Of a stretch of 64,000 nt of DNA, positions 18,397 to 28,168 are shown one piece after another. How positions within the stretch are numbered: position 1 is the first letter of the stretch; each line of letters begins with the position of its first letter. The notes below the pieces were generated by a model that did not search any database, had not been told where the DNA came from, and saw only the letters and a list, made by a program, of their open reading frames with translations. A program made the translations under genes and the position numbers. Source of the stretch: Hyphomicrobiales bacterium (GTDB lineage: Bacteria > Pseudomonadota > Alphaproteobacteria > Rhizobiales > Rhizobiaceae); NCBI GenBank assembly GCA_900471525.1, contig UCEZ01000027.1, forward strand, positions 187,197 through 251,196. Direction: 5' to 3'.

Positions 18397-19671
18397 TCAG
18401 GCGTGCTTTTCGAGCCAGATCGCGATGATCGCTTCCAGGGGCTCGATGACCGCTTCAACTTCCAGTTCCTCGACGATCTCGTCGACGAAGGCGTTGACCA
18501 GCATTGCCCGCGCTTTGTTTTCCGGAATGCCACGGGCACGCAGGTAGTAAAGATGCGTCGGATTGATGTCGATCACGGTCGCGCCGTGGCCGCACTGGAC
18601 GTCGTCGGCGAAGATTTCCAGCTCCGGCTTCGCCGAAAAGTCGGCATCGTCGGAGAGAAGCAGCGTGTTGCACGCCATCTTCGCGTCGGTCTTCTGCGCA
18701 TCGGGTGCCACCCGGATCTGGCCTTGGAAGACACCCTTGGCACGGTCGAACAGGACGTTGCGGATGACTTCGGTCGATGTCGTGTTCGGCACGTCGTGGC
18801 CAAGCGTGAAGGTCACGTCGGTGTGTGTTTCGCCACCGAGCAGGTTGATGCCGCGCAGCTTGAAGTCTGAGCCTTCGCCTGTGGTAACGCCATGGACCTC
18901 CTGGCGCACAAGCTTGCCGCCGGCATTGATGACGAACAGCCTCAGGCTGGCATTGGCGCCGAGGTCGAAATTGACCTGCGCGAGATGGCTGTCAGCCTCG
19001 CCCTGCTGCTGCAGAATGATCCAGGTGATTTCGGCGCCGTCATCGACGATCAGGTCGCAAACGGTAGTCACGAGGCTCGGCGCGTCACTGACGGAGAGAT
19101 GTCGTTCGATGACCATCGCCTTCGAATTGGCGCCAAACGTGACCGGAAACCGCATATGGCTCTGGCCTGCACTCTGCACCAGCTGGAGTTCCAGCGGTTG
19201 CTCAAGCTCGGTGCCCTCAGTGACTTCGATCTCGAAACCATCGCGCACGAAGCTGCCGTTGATCCGGCCGATAGCGTCGTCGGCGTCGCGCTCGACGAGG
19301 TCGGCTGCAGCAACGCCGTCAATGAGGCTCTCGCGATAGGAGCGAACATTGACACCGGCAGGCGCGCCTTTCGGATCGGCCTTGCCATTGAGGACGGAAA
19401 GAACCGACGAACCGTCCACCAGCGGATCGACCCGCTGCGCAAAGGCGGTCGGGTCGGCGGCTGGTACGCTGCGCAGGAGCGCACGCAGATCGGTATAGTG
19501 CCATGACTCGACGCGGCGTGTCGGAAGCCCCTGCTTCTTCAGGTCGGCCAGCAGCGTATCGCGGGCCGATAGCACGGCACCTTCGCCGGGCAGTTCGCCG
19601 ATCTGGGCGGTATAGGCATCGACGAGGACCGTCTCAGCGGCCGTCATCGTAATTGCCGTTTGCATGTTCAT
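18397..19671 (-). CDS. sufD: Fe-S assembly scaffold component SufD
   Basis: A 424-residue beta-helix protein, partner of SufB in the SufBC2D scaffold. ATG at 19671 has GAGGAG eight bases upstream; a second ATG two codons on is also usable. The N-terminal helical part contains GLPTRRVESWHYTDLRALLRS, and the C-terminal part has VQCGHGATVIDINPTHLYYLRARGIP with the conserved His that helps cluster assembly. It follows sufC with a 12-base gap and belongs to the same operon. Confidence 0.94.
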   Translation of the reverse strand: MNMQTAITMTAAETVLVDAYTAQIGELPGEGAVLSARDTLLADLKKQGLPTRRVESWHYTDLRALLRSVPAADPTAFAQRVDPLVDGSSVLSVLNGKADPKGAPAGVNVRSYRESLIDGVAAADLVERDADDAIGRINGSFVRDGFEIEVTEGTELEQPLELQLVQSAGQSHMRFPVTFGANSKAMVIERHLSVSDAPSLVTTVCDLIVDDGAEITWIILQQQGEADSHLAQVNFDLGANASLRLFVINAGGKLVRQEVHGVTTGEGSDFKLRGINLLGGETHTDVTFTLGHDVPNTTSTEVIRNVLFDRAKGVFQGQIRVAPDAQKTDAKMACNTLLLSDDADFSAKPELEIFADDVQCGHGATVIDINPTHLYYLRARGIPENKARAMLVNAFVDEIVEELEVEAVIEPLEAIIAIWLEKHA

Positions 19672-19683
19672 ACCCAGCACTCC

Positions 19684-20439
19684 TCAGGCCGCCGCGTCGA
19701 TGATGTCGGCATAGCCGTTGGCTTCGAGGTCGAGCGCCAGCGACTTGTCGCCGGACTTGATGATCTGGCCCCTGTAGAGAACGTGGACGCTGTCCGGCAC
19801 GATGTATTCGAGCAGGCGCTGATAGTGGGTGATGACGATAACGGCGCGATCGGGCGAACGCAGTGCGTTGACGCCGTCGGCAACGATCCTCAGCGCATCG
19901 ATGTCGAGGCCGCTGTCGGTCTCATCAAGCACGCAAAGCTTGGGTTCAAGCAGCGCCATCTGCAGGATTTCGGCGCGCTTCTTCTCGCCACCAGAGAAGC
20001 CGACGTTGAGCGGACGCTTCAGCATGTCCGGGTTGATCTGCAGGCTGGCAGCGGCTTCCTTGACGCGACGGATGAAGTCCGGCGTCGAAAGCTCGTCCTC
20101 GCCGCGGAACTTGCGCTGCTCGTTCATCGCCACCTTGAGGAACTGCATGGTGGCAACACCCGGAATTTCGACCGGATATTGGAAGGCAAGAAAGATGCCC
20201 TTGGCGGCGCGCTCGGACGGGTCGAGTTCGAGAATGCTCTCGCCATTGTAAAGGATGTCGCCTTCGGTGACTTCATAGTCTTCGCGGCCGGACAGGATAT
20301 AGGACAACGTCGATTTTCCGGAGCCGTTCGGCCCCATGACAGCGGCAACTTCGCCAGCCTTCACGGTCAGGTTCAGACCACGGATGATCTCGGTGCCGTC
20401 AGCGGCGATGCGGGCATGGAGGTTTCTGATTTCAAGCAT
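19684..20439 (-). CDS. sufC: Fe-S assembly ATPase SufC
   Basis: A 251-residue ABC-type ATPase of the SufBC2D complex. The Walker A motif is GPNGSGKST, the signature is FSGGEKKRAEILQ, Walker B is CVLDETDSGLDIDAL and the switch His is in ITHYQRLL. SufC lacks membrane partners and powers the conformational change that lets SufB and SufD assemble a cluster. It follows sufB with a 75-base gap containing AAGGGAAG before the ATG. The sequence is complete, with all nucleotide-binding motifs intact. Confidence 0.97.
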   Translation of the reverse strand: MLEIRNLHARIAADGTEIIRGLNLTVKAGEVAAVMGPNGSGKSTLSYILSGREDYEVTEGDILYNGESILELDPSERAAKGIFLAFQYPVEIPGVATMQFLKVAMNEQRKFRGEDELSTPDFIRRVKEAAASLQINPDMLKRPLNVGFSGGEKKRAEILQMALLEPKLCVLDETDSGLDIDALRIVADGVNALRSPDRAVIVITHYQRLLEYIVPDSVHVLYRGQIIKSGDKSLALDLEANGYADIIDAAA

Positions 20440-20514
20440 TTCGATCTTCCCTTTGGGAAAAGAATAAACATCGTGCGCAGCGTTCTGCGCGTCAGGTTCA
20501 ATGTGTGAAGCTAC

Positions 20515-21984
20515 TTAACCGACCGAGCCTTCCAGCGAAATCCCGATCAGCTTCTGCGCTTCGACCGCAAATTCCATCGGCAGTTCCTGAATGACTTCCT
20601 TGACGAAGCCATTGACGATCAGCGCAATCGCGGCCTCCGTCGGGATGCCGCGCTGCAGGCAGTAGAACAGCTGGTCTTCGGAGATCTTCGACGTCGTCGC
20701 CTCGTGCTCGAACTGGGCCGAGGAGTTGCGCGCCTCGATGTAGGGCACCGTATGCGCGCCGCACTTGTCGCCGATCAACAGCGAGTCGCACTGCGTGAAA
20801 TTGCGGGCGTTCTCCGCCTTGCGGTGGGTCGAGACCTGGCCGCGGTAGGTGTTCTGGCTGACGCCGGCAGCAATCCCCTTGGAGACGATGCGGCTCGACG
20901 TGTTCTTGCCGAGATGGATCATCTTGGTGCCTGAATCGATCTGCTGGTGACCGTTCGAAACCGCAATCGAGTAGAACTCGCCGCGCGAACCGTCGCCGCG
21001 AAGGATGCAGGACGGGTATTTCCAGGTAATGGCCGAACCGGTCTCGACCTGCGTCCAGGAGATCTTCGAGTTCTTGCCGCGGCAATCGCCACGCTTGGTG
21101 ACGAAGTTGTAGATGCCGCCCTTGCCGTTCTTGTCGCCCGGATACCAGTTCTGGACGGTCGAATACTTGATCTCGGCATCATCCAGCGCGACCAACTCGA
21201 CGACGGCCGCATGCAGCTGGTTTTCGTCGCGCTGCGGCGCCGTGCAGCCTTCAAGATAGGACACATACGCGCTGTCTTCGGCGATAATCAGCGTGCGCTC
21301 GAACTGGCCGGTGCCCTTTTCGTTGATGCGGAAATAGGTCGACAGTTCCATCGGGCAGCGAACGCCCTTCGGCACGAAGACGAAAGAGCCGTCGGTGAAG
21401 ACCGCCGAGTTCAGGGTCGCATAATAGTTGTCGGTGGTCGGAACGACGGTGCCGAGATATTTCTTCACGAGGTCCGGATGCTCGCGGATGGCTTCCGAGA
21501 TCGACATGAAGATCACGCCGGCCTTCTTCAGTTCTTCCTTGAACGTCGTGACGACCGAGACGGAATCGAACACGGCATCGACGGCAATCCGCGGGGTCTT
21601 CACCCCGGCAAGGATTTCCTGTTCGCGCAAGGGAATGCCAAGCTTTTCATAGACTTTCAGGATTTCCGGATCGACATCGTCGATCGACGTCGGGCCTGGC
21701 GTGCTCTTCGGCGCTGCGTAGAAGTAGATCTCGTTGAAATCGATCTTCGGATAGTTGACGCGCGCCCAGGTCGGCTCCTCCAGCGTCAGCCAGCGCTGAT
21801 ACGCCTCCAGACGCCACTCGAGCATCCAGTCCGGTTCGTTCTTCTTTGCCGAAATGAAGCGGATGATCTCTTCGGACAGGCCCTTGGGCGCCTTGTCCAT
21901 CTCGATCTTCGTCTCAAACCCGTATTTGTACTGGTCCACATCGATCAGAGCGACCTGATCGATTGTTTCCTGCACGGCAGCCAT
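20515..21984 (-). CDS. sufB: Fe-S assembly scaffold SufB
   Basis: A 489-residue scaffold on which the nascent cluster forms. ATG at 21984 has GGAG seven bases upstream. It has the long SufB form with [50 protein letters not shown] and [20 protein letters not shown]; the Cys in [10 protein letters not shown] is in the position of the cluster-ligand or sulfur-acceptor cysteine. A 146-base gap separates it from the upstream desulfurase, but no terminator is visible there, so both may share the upstream promoter. Confidence 0.96.
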   Translation of the reverse strand: MAAVQETIDQVALIDVDQYKYGFETKIEMDKAPKGLSEEIIRFISAKKNEPDWMLEWRLEAYQRWLTLEEPTWARVNYPKIDFNEIYFYAAPKSTPGPTSIDDVDPEILKVYEKLGIPLREQEILAGVKTPRIAVDAVFDSVSVVTTFKEELKKAGVIFMSISEAIREHPDLVKKYLGTVVPTTDNYYATLNSAVFTDGSFVFVPKGVRCPMELSTYFRINEKGTGQFERTLIIAEDSAYVSYLEGCTAPQRDENQLHAAVVELVALDDAEIKYSTVQNWYPGDKNGKGGIYNFVTKRGDCRGKNSKISWTQVETGSAITWKYPSCILRGDGSRGEFYSIAVSNGHQQIDSGTKMIHLGKNTSSRIVSKGIAAGVSQNTYRGQVSTHRKAENARNFTQCDSLLIGDKCGAHTVPYIEARNSSAQFEHEATTSKISEDQLFYCLQRGIPTEAAIALIVNGFVKEVIQELPMEFAVEAQKLIGISLEGSVG

Positions 21985-22130
21985 GTCGTTCTCCAATCTC
22001 GCCGGATACAAGGTCCGGCAGCTTGTCAGCACGATACAATGTTCGTTGTATCGCCTATGTAGTAGGCTTAAGGGGCATTTTCACCCCGTTTGCCAAGCGG
22101 AAAATTCACTTTCCGCAAATTTATTCCCAA

Positions 22131-23297
22131 TCAGGCGGCAGCACCCGAAAGACTGCGCCGGGCCGCGATCTTTGCAAAGACATCCGCGCAACGGTCGATT
22201 TCGATTTCAGTCGTCGAAGGACCGATCGAAATGCGCAGAGCACCATGCCGCGGATCGTGGCCCATGGCGGACAGCACGTAGCTTTGTCCGACCTTGCCGG
22301 AGGAGCAGGCCGAGCCCGCGGAAAGCGCGACGCCCTCCAGATCGAAGGCGATCTGGCCTGTCTCAGACTTGAGGCCCGGTAGGGTGAAGAAGCACGTATT
22401 GCCGATACGCTTGCCGTCGCGGCCATGGATGAGGACATCGGGAGCCGCCGCGATCATTGCCGTCTCCAGCCGGTCACGCAACGCCGTAACAGCAGCCATC
22501 CGGTTTTCCAGATCATCAAGTGCGATCCGTGCAGCCACGGCGAAGCCGGCAATCGCCGCTGGATTTTCCGTGCCCGAGCGATGACCCTTTTCCTGGCCAC
22601 CGCCACGGATCAGTGCCGAAGGCATCAAGATTTCGCCACGTGCGATGAGCGCGCCGACGCCCTTTGGACCGCCGATCTTGTGTGAGGAAATGATCAGAAA
22701 GTCCGCGCCAAGTTCTTCGATGGACAGCGGCAAACGTCCGGCCGCCTGCACGGCATCGACGAGGAGGATGCCGCCTACGGCCTTGACGAGGCGCGATACC
22801 TCGGCAATCGGCTGGACAATGCCGGTCTCGTTGTTGGCCAGCATGACGGCAACCATCGGCAAGCCGGATTGGCGGTCGTGCGCGGCAAGCGCCTCTTCGA
22901 GTGCAACCAGATCGATCGTACCAGCAGATGTCACTGCGATTTCGCTGACATCCGCCTTGCCGAAACGTCCGCCTTCGCGGATGGCAGGATGCTCGATCGC
23001 CGAAATATAGAGATGGCCGATCAACATCGGCGTCTTGCCCATGCGAAACTCCGGCGTCAGTACCCAGTTGGCCGCTTCCGTCGCGCCGCTGGTGAAGACC
23101 ACATTTGCAGGCTGGGCGCCGCAAAGGGCCGCGACATCGCGCCGGGCATTCTCGATCAGGGTGCGGATTTTCCGACCTTCGCCGTGAACGGACGACGGGT
23201 TACCGGCAAGATCGAGCGCAGACAGGCAGGCCTCGCGCGCAGCCGGCATAAGCGGCGCGGTGGCATTCCAGTCCATATAGATGCGCTGTTCTTTCAT
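22131..23297 (-). CDS. IscS/NifS-like cysteine desulfurase
   Basis: A 388-residue group I-type PLP desulfurase. ATG at 23297 has AAGGGA upstream and gives MKEQRIYMDWNATAPLMPAA, the normal start; a longer frame upstream would include the promoter. PLP Lys is in ISSHKIGGPKGVGALI and the persulfide Cys in SAGSACSSGKVGQSYVL. It heads the suf operon in the usual rhizobial arrangement, giving two desulfurases in one operon: this one and SufS. It may feed Fe-S assembly or tRNA thiolation. Despite its similarity to NifS, no nitrogen-fixation genes are nearby. Confidence 0.9.
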   Translation of the reverse strand: MKEQRIYMDWNATAPLMPAAREACLSALDLAGNPSSVHGEGRKIRTLIENARRDVAALCGAQPANVVFTSGATEAANWVLTPEFRMGKTPMLIGHLYISAIEHPAIREGGRFGKADVSEIAVTSAGTIDLVALEEALAAHDRQSGLPMVAVMLANNETGIVQPIAEVSRLVKAVGGILLVDAVQAAGRLPLSIEELGADFLIISSHKIGGPKGVGALIARGEILMPSALIRGGGQEKGHRSGTENPAAIAGFAVAARIALDDLENRMAAVTALRDRLETAMIAAAPDVLIHGRDGKRIGNTCFFTLPGLKSETGQIAFDLEGVALSAGSACSSGKVGQSYVLSAMGHDPRHGALRISIGPSTTEIEIDRCADVFAKIAARRSLSGAAA

Positions 23298-23418
23298 GGT
23301 CCCTTGCCAAAGAATGACCGGTTGCCATGTTAAAGGCATCGGCCGGTGCATTTTCCTTGAAATTTTCGCTTCGCTTGCCGTAAGAGACAGCACTCGCCAC
23401 GGAAAGTCCGTGTCAAAG

Positions 23419-23435
23419 TTTTGAATGGTTCTAAA
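23419..23435 (-). promoter_or_regulatory. Candidate Irr-type ICE box in the suf promoter
   Basis: On the minus strand this reads TTTAGAACCATTCAAAA. It differs by one base from an inverted repeat TTTAGAA-n3-TTCTAAA, which is how I recall the rhizobial Irr (ICE) motif. It lies just downstream of the candidate -10, where a repressor would block transcription. Motif match is from memory. Confidence 0.45.
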
Positions 23436-23439
23436 CTAG

Positions 23440-23468
23440 GTTCTAGAAAAGCTGACAGCTTTCGTCAA
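23440..23468 (-). promoter_or_regulatory. Candidate promoter of the nifS-like/suf operon
   Basis: On the minus strand TTGACG (23468-23463) and TAGAAC (23445-23440) are 17 bases apart, a good sigma-70-type layout. A TGA-n9-TCA pattern at 23453-23467, the general shape of a RirA (IRO) site, overlaps the -35 and spacer, but its inner bases are GC-rich and the match is weak. Confidence 0.5.
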
Positions 23469-23523
23469 GACTGCTTCAGCCCAGGAGCCGGTTTTTAGTG
23501 CCAGAAACATGCCCGGAGAGCCA

Positions 23524-24201
23524 ATGCCCGAAATCATCTTCAACGGACCGGCCGGTCGCCTCGAAGGCCGTTACCAGCCGTCCAAGCAGAAGAACGCCCC
23601 GATCGCCATCGTCCTGCATCCGCATCCGCAATTCGGCGGCACGATGAACAACCAGATCGTCTACCAGCTGTTCTACATGTTCCAGAAGCGCGGCTTCACC
23701 ACGCTCCGCTTCAACTTTCGCTCGATCGGCCGCAGCCAGGGCGAGTTCGACCATGGCGCCGGGGAATTGTCCGATGCCGCATCGGCGCTCGACTGGGTGC
23801 AGAGCATGCATCCGGATTCAAAGAGCTGCTGGGTTGCCGGTTATTCCTTCGGCTCGTGGATCGGCATGCAGCTTCTGATGCGCCGCCCGGAGATTGAGGG
23901 CTTCATGTCGATCGCACCTCAACCCAACACCTACGATTTTTCGTTCCTGGCGCCGTGCCCCTCGTCCGGCCTGATCATCAACGGCGATCTCGACAAGGTA
24001 GCGCCGGAAAAGGACGTCAACACCCTGGTTGACAAGCTGAAGGCCCAGAAGGGCATTCTGATCACCCACAAGACCGTGCCCGGCGCGAACCACTTCTTCA
24101 ACGGCCAGGTCGATACGCTGATGGCGGAATGCGAGGACTACCTCGACCGACGGCTGAACGGCGAACTGACGCCGGAACCGGCGGCAAAGCGCATTCGCTG
24201 A
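23524..24201 (+). CDS. Alpha/beta hydrolase
   Basis: A 225-residue soluble alpha/beta hydrolase of a conserved proteobacterial type. ATG at 23524 has GGAGA upstream. The oxyanion segment is HPHPQFGGTMNNQIV, the nucleophile elbow is GYSFGSW (expected Ser), the acid is in INGDLDKVAPEKDV and the catalytic His in VPGANHFFNGQ, so a full Ser-Asp-His triad is likely. Substrate is not known. It is divergent from the suf operon across a 226-base promoter region and is followed by a terminator shared with the convergent diguanylate cyclase gene. Confidence 0.85.
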   Translation: MPEIIFNGPAGRLEGRYQPSKQKNAPIAIVLHPHPQFGGTMNNQIVYQLFYMFQKRGFTTLRFNFRSIGRSQGEFDHGAGELSDAASALDWVQSMHPDSKSCWVAGYSFGSWIGMQLLMRRPEIEGFMSIAPQPNTYDFSFLAPCPSSGLIINGDLDKVAPEKDVNTLVDKLKAQKGILITHKTVPGANHFFNGQVDTLMAECEDYLDRRLNGELTPEPAAKRIR

Positions 24202-24211
24202 TATAAGCATG

Positions 24212-24238
24212 AAAAAGGCCGGTAACTCCGGCCTTTTT
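24212..24238. terminator. Bidirectional intrinsic terminator
   Basis: AAAAAGGCCGG at 24212-24222 pairs perfectly with 24228-24238 around TAACT, with T runs on both strands. It sits between the convergent hydrolase and diguanylate cyclase genes and can serve both. Confidence 0.92.
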
Positions 24239-24253
24239 CATGTCAGGAGCGGC

Positions 24254-25447
24254 TCAGGCCTGCGCCTGCCACTCTTCCAAGCTTATCGTGGTTGCGTTTC
24301 GCGTGCGATTAACCCGGTTGCGCCCGCTCTTCTTTGCGTCATAGAGCGCCGCGTCCGCGCCATTTATGGCATCCAGGATCGGATCACCGGCCGCGGCCAG
24401 CGCACAAACACCGAAGCTGGCCGTCAGGCGGGCTGTGTCCGGCAAGCCCGCAAATGCGAGCGCTGAAAAGCTGTTGCGCAGGCCTTGCGCGAAAAGATAA
24501 CCCGTCGTCTCGCCGGTCGATGGCAGGAAAATGGCAAACTCCTCGCCGCCGAAACGCGCGCAGATTGCCTCAGGCGGTGCATGCTCCCTGAGCATACGAC
24601 CGAGCGACATGATGACCTGATCGCCGGCAGCATGTCCGTAGGTGTCGTTCACGGACTTGAAGTGATCGAGGTCGCAAAGAATGACGCAGTGCGGATAGGC
24701 CGACATCGGACGGGAAAGGATCTGGTTGACCCTCTCGTTGAAGCCGCGCCGGTTGAAAAGCCCCGAAAGCGGGTCGATTTCGGAATTCGCCTTGGCGTCG
24801 TCCATGATCTCGACGACGATGACGGCAAGCAAGGTCAGCCCCGTCGCGACAACGAGCACGGCACTGAGGCTTTGCGAAACCAGCGCATAGACGCTGGAAA
24901 GATAGGATTGAGCCGTGCTGCCCCCGCTGAATTTGACCGCGAAATAGACCTTGCTGGCAAAATTCCCGGCCGCGAGCAGCAGCAATCCGATCAGGACCCG
25001 GTCCGCCGTCTCGCGGCGCCCGGACCGGTAGACCGCGACCGCGCAGATCAGCTCCGCTATGGCGAACGGCATTTGGTAGCCGAACGAATGATAGAACGTG
25101 CCCCTTGGCAGATCGTAGATCATCAGATTGAGAGGCAGCGAGGCTCCGAGAAGCGCCGTCATCGCCAGTACGCTCGATGGAACAGCATAGAGGCGACCGA
25201 GGCCAACACGAATCATCACAAGCCCAACGAGCACGGAGCTAAACGCCCCAAAACTCGCAAGCCTATCGAAATCCGCATAGCGGATGACGATTTCAAATAT
25301 CGCTGAAAGCGAAGCTGTGGCGAAAGCCGCGGCAAACCAGCGTCCTGCCGCGGGAATGCGGCTGCGCCTGGATATGACGAGGAAAAACACGCAAAAAAGC
25401 TGCGCTATCAAGAAGTTGACCGTCAGAAGGAAAAGCGCGCCGTTCAT
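24254..25447 (-). CDS. Membrane-bound diguanylate cyclase
   Basis: A 397-residue protein with a multi-span N-terminal membrane domain (about residues 1-205, some seven hydrophobic helices) and a C-terminal GGDEF domain. The active site is intact as G300-G-E-E-F304 (ARFGGEEFAIFLP), and CDLDHFKSVNDTYGHAAGD carries the substrate-binding Asp/Asn. It should make cyclic di-GMP from two GTP at the inner membrane. A clear inhibitory RxxD site before the GGEEF motif is not obvious. Its membrane domain probably senses a signal, of unknown kind. It stands alone, and other c-di-GMP elements (a GGDEF-EAL protein and a PilZ protein) occur later in the window. Confidence 0.9.
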   Translation of the reverse strand: MNGALFLLTVNFLIAQLFCVFFLVISRRSRIPAAGRWFAAAFATASLSAIFEIVIRYADFDRLASFGAFSSVLVGLVMIRVGLGRLYAVPSSVLAMTALLGASLPLNLMIYDLPRGTFYHSFGYQMPFAIAELICAVAVYRSGRRETADRVLIGLLLLAAGNFASKVYFAVKFSGGSTAQSYLSSVYALVSQSLSAVLVVATGLTLLAVIVVEIMDDAKANSEIDPLSGLFNRRGFNERVNQILSRPMSAYPHCVILCDLDHFKSVNDTYGHAAGDQVIMSLGRMLREHAPPEAICARFGGEEFAIFLPSTGETTGYLFAQGLRNSFSALAFAGLPDTARLTASFGVCALAAAGDPILDAINGADAALYDAKKSGRNRVNRTRNATTISLEEWQAQA

Positions 25448-25548
25448 CTATATGTCCGTTTTGAGCACGTACACATCGTGCGCGCCGCTCCTGTCTGCCA
25501 TACTCATCCTATCGCCGAGGATACGGCATCGCAGATTCTCGTAGGATG

Positions 25549-26727
25549 CTACTCGTCTCCAGCAAAAGAAACGTTAATCAGGGGTCGAACACACGGTGTA
25601 CCGGGCAGGTTGAGAACCCCACCCGTCATCGGTTTTATCACACCCGTCGTCCCCGGAAATGTCAGTGGTAGCCCTTCGAGCGAGCGTACCGCGAGATAGG
25701 CCCATGCCTCCGCTTCCATGGCGTCGCCGTCCAGACCAGCCTCCTCAGCCGAAATAACCGCCGCCTGTTCAGCGGAGGCAAGGTCGCTGAGATCGCGCAT
25801 GATGATCCGGTTCAGCCGCCCGCCGCCGCAGATGACGTAGGTGCCCGGCCGTTCGGGCAGATGCTTCGACGACTTCAGGATGGCAGCCGCAGTGACATGG
25901 GCGAGCGTCCGCGCACCGTCTTCAAGGCTTGCATCGGCACCGCTCGGCGGCAAAAAATCATTGCGGTCGAGGGAGCGGCGCTTGGGGCCGGCAAAGAACG
26001 GGTTTGCCAGGTAGCGCTCCGTCAGATCGGCGAGAACCCGTCCCTCGCTGGCGATCATGCCGCCCTGGTCATAGGGAATGCCCGCATGCGCCTCGACCCA
26101 TTGATCGATCAGCGTGTTGCCCGGTCCGCTGTCATAGGCGACGATCTTTCCGCCCGTGCCGACGAAGGTCAGATTGGAAATGCCGCCGATATTGACGAAC
26201 ACCACCGGCCGTTCCGAGTGGAGATGCGCAGGCAAGCCGGCGGTGAGCGCCGCATGGTAAACCGGAATCAGCGGCGCGCCCTGCCCGCCATGCACCATGT
26301 CGTTGGCACGCATGTCGTGGACGACGGCGATACCGATTTCACGCGCCAAAAGGGCGCCGTCGCCGAGTTGAACGGTCAAAGCCTCGTCGGGACGATGCAA
26401 CACCGTCTGGCCATGGAAGCCGATCACATCAACATCTGCGGATTGCAGGTTGTTTTTACTAAGGAAATTGCGCACGGCCTCGGCATGACGCAACGTCAGA
26501 TCTTTTTCGACAGCCGCAAGACTGCCGGGCCGTTCGTCGCGATGCGTGACAGACTTCGCATCCTCCAGCGCCTGCTTCAGGCGGTCGCGGAACTTTGGGT
26601 CATAGGCAATCCCGAGCGCCGGGCCACGCTCGACCCTGTCGCGGCCGTCGGTTCGGACCAGCGCGACGTCGATGCCGTCCATGCTCGTGCCGCTCATCAG
26701 CCCGATCGCCGTCTTCATTTCCGCCAT
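25549..26727 (-). CDS. anmK: Anhydro-N-acetylmuramic acid kinase
   Basis: A 392-residue sugar kinase that phosphorylates and opens 1,6-anhydro-MurNAc from recycled peptidoglycan to give MurNAc-6-phosphate. The N-terminal phosphate loop is [20 protein letters not shown]; further blocks are [22 protein letters not shown] and [17 protein letters not shown] at 26727 is chosen; an ATG three codons later gives the common [10 protein letters not shown] start and is equally possible. It diverges from tyrS across about 130 bases. Recycling partners such as murQ are not in the window. Confidence 0.93.
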   Translation of the reverse strand: MAEMKTAIGLMSGTSMDGIDVALVRTDGRDRVERGPALGIAYDPKFRDRLKQALEDAKSVTHRDERPGSLAAVEKDLTLRHAEAVRNFLSKNNLQSADVDVIGFHGQTVLHRPDEALTVQLGDGALLAREIGIAVVHDMRANDMVHGGQGAPLIPVYHAALTAGLPAHLHSERPVVFVNIGGISNLTFVGTGGKIVAYDSGPGNTLIDQWVEAHAGIPYDQGGMIASEGRVLADLTERYLANPFFAGPKRRSLDRNDFLPPSGADASLEDGARTLAHVTAAAILKSSKHLPERPGTYVICGGGRLNRIIMRDLSDLASAEQAAVISAEEAGLDGDAMEAEAWAYLAVRSLEGLPLTFPGTTGVIKPMTGGVLNLPGTPCVRPLINVSFAGDE

Positions 26728-26858
26728 GCCGTACTTAACTCCCAAGCAAACATTCCCGACGCAAACAGGTGCACTTTTCAAGAAACAGTGCTAAACGCCG
26801 CGCAAATATCCAGCAAGCGCTCATTCATATCCAAACAGCCCATCGAAAGAGACAGGTC

Positions 26859-28112
26859 ATGTCCGAGTTCAAGTCCGATTTCCTTCACACTCTCCAGGAA
26901 CGCGGTTTCATCCACCAGACGTCCGACGACGCCGGCCTGGATGCGCTGTTCAACAAGGAAACCGTGACGGCCTATATCGGCTACGACCCAACGGCGTCGA
27001 GCCTGCATGTCGGGCACCTCACGCAGATCATGATGCTGCACTGGCTGCAGGCCACCGGCCACCGGCCGATTTCCCTGATGGGTGGCGGCACCGGCATGGT
27101 AGGCGACCCCTCCTTCAAGGAGGAAGCGCGAAAGCTGATGACGATCGACATGATCGAGGACAACATCACCTCGCTGAAGCATGTTTTTGCCAACTACCTG
27201 AACTACAATGACGGTCCGAACGGCGCGCGGATGATCAACAACGCCGAATGGCTGCGGCCGCTCAACTACCTTGAGTTCCTCCGCGATGTCGGCCGTCATT
27301 TCTCGGTCAACCGCATGTTGGCCTTCGACAGCGTCAAGACGCGACTGGACCGTGAGCAGTCGCTGTCCTTCCTCGAATTCAACTACATGATCCTGCAGGC
27401 CTACGATTTCGTCGAACTGGCCAAGCGCTACGATTGCCGGCTGCAAATGGGCGGTTCGGACCAGTGGGGCAATATCATCAACGGCATCGATCTCGGCCAC
27501 CGCATGGGCACGTCGCAGCTCTATGCCTTGACATCGCCCCTTCTCACCACGTCTTCGGGTGCCAAGATGGGCAAGTCTGCCTCGGGCGCGATCTGGCTCA
27601 ATGCCGACCTCCTGTCCGTCTATGACTTCTGGCAATATTGGCGCAATACCGAAGATGCCGATGTCAGCCGCTTCCTGAAACTCTTCACCACGCTGCCGAT
27701 GCCGGAAATCGCCCGCCTGTCGGCGATCGGCGGCGCTGAACTCAACGAAGTGAAGAAGATCCTCGCAACGGAAGTCACCGCGATCCTGCACGGCCGCGCC
27801 GCCGCGGAAGAAGCAGCCGAAACGGCACGCAAGACGTTTGAAGAAGGCGCGCTTGCGGCGAATTTGCCGTCCATCGATGTACCGACAGCCGAACTCGACG
27901 CAGGCATCGGTGTTCTCTCGCTGTTCGTCCGTGCCGGTCTGGCAGAGTCCAACGGCAAGGTGCGGCAGTTCCTGAAGGACGGCGCGGTTCGGGTCAATGA
28001 CGCGGTTGCCAGCGACGACCGGCAACTGATCGGCACCGGCGATGTCACCGCAGAGGGTGTCATCAAGCTGTCGCTAGGCAAGAAGAAGCATATCCTCGTC
28101 CGGCCGGCCTGA
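26859..28112 (+). CDS. tyrS: Tyrosine-tRNA ligase
   Basis: A 417-residue class I aminoacyl-tRNA synthetase. ATG at 26859 gives the usual N terminus ([19 protein letters not shown]). The HIGH-type motif is His50-Val-Gly-His53 in SSLHVGHL and the KMSKS-type motif is Lys236-Met-Gly-Lys-Ser240. The tyrosine pocket is seen in [10 protein letters not shown] and in [20 protein letters not shown]. The C terminus is an S4-like domain ([18 protein letters not shown]). It ends with a strong terminator and is convergent with the large AsmA-like gene. Confidence 0.97.
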   Translation: MSEFKSDFLHTLQERGFIHQTSDDAGLDALFNKETVTAYIGYDPTASSLHVGHLTQIMMLHWLQATGHRPISLMGGGTGMVGDPSFKEEARKLMTIDMIEDNITSLKHVFANYLNYNDGPNGARMINNAEWLRPLNYLEFLRDVGRHFSVNRMLAFDSVKTRLDREQSLSFLEFNYMILQAYDFVELAKRYDCRLQMGGSDQWGNIINGIDLGHRMGTSQLYALTSPLLTTSSGAKMGKSASGAIWLNADLLSVYDFWQYWRNTEDADVSRFLKLFTTLPMPEIARLSAIGGAELNEVKKILATEVTAILHGRAAAEEAAETARKTFEEGALAANLPSIDVPTAELDAGIGVLSLFVRAGLAESNGKVRQFLKDGAVRVNDAVASDDRQLIGTGDVTAEGVIKLSLGKKKHILVRPA

Positions 28113-28139
28113 TCAGCCGGCGTCATCGAGCAATATCTG

Positions 28140-28168
28140 AAAACCGGCGGCGATCCCGCCGGTTTTTT
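28140..28168. terminator. Intrinsic terminator after tyrS
   Basis: AAAACCGGCGG at 28140-28150 pairs with 28156-28166 around CGATC, followed on the plus strand by a T run to 28168. The minus strand also ends in four T, so it may serve the convergent gene too. Confidence 0.9.

Noticed and set aside
17163-18428. A 421-codon plus-strand frame opposite sufS
   Set aside because: SufS is unmistakable on the minus strand (PLP Lys and persulfide Cys); the opposite frame has no ribosome site and no family match.
20947-22062. A 371-codon plus-strand frame opposite sufB
   Set aside because: Same reason; sufB is complete on the minus strand, and the plus-strand product is Arg/Asp-rich without any known motif.
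22131-23297. Assignment to nitrogen fixation as nifS
   Set aside because: No nif gene is near; the position at the head of the suf operon indicates housekeeping Fe-S assembly.
26778-28025. A 415-codon minus-strand frame opposite tyrS
   Set aside because: tyrS carries both synthetase signatures; the minus-strand frame is a by-product of codon bias.
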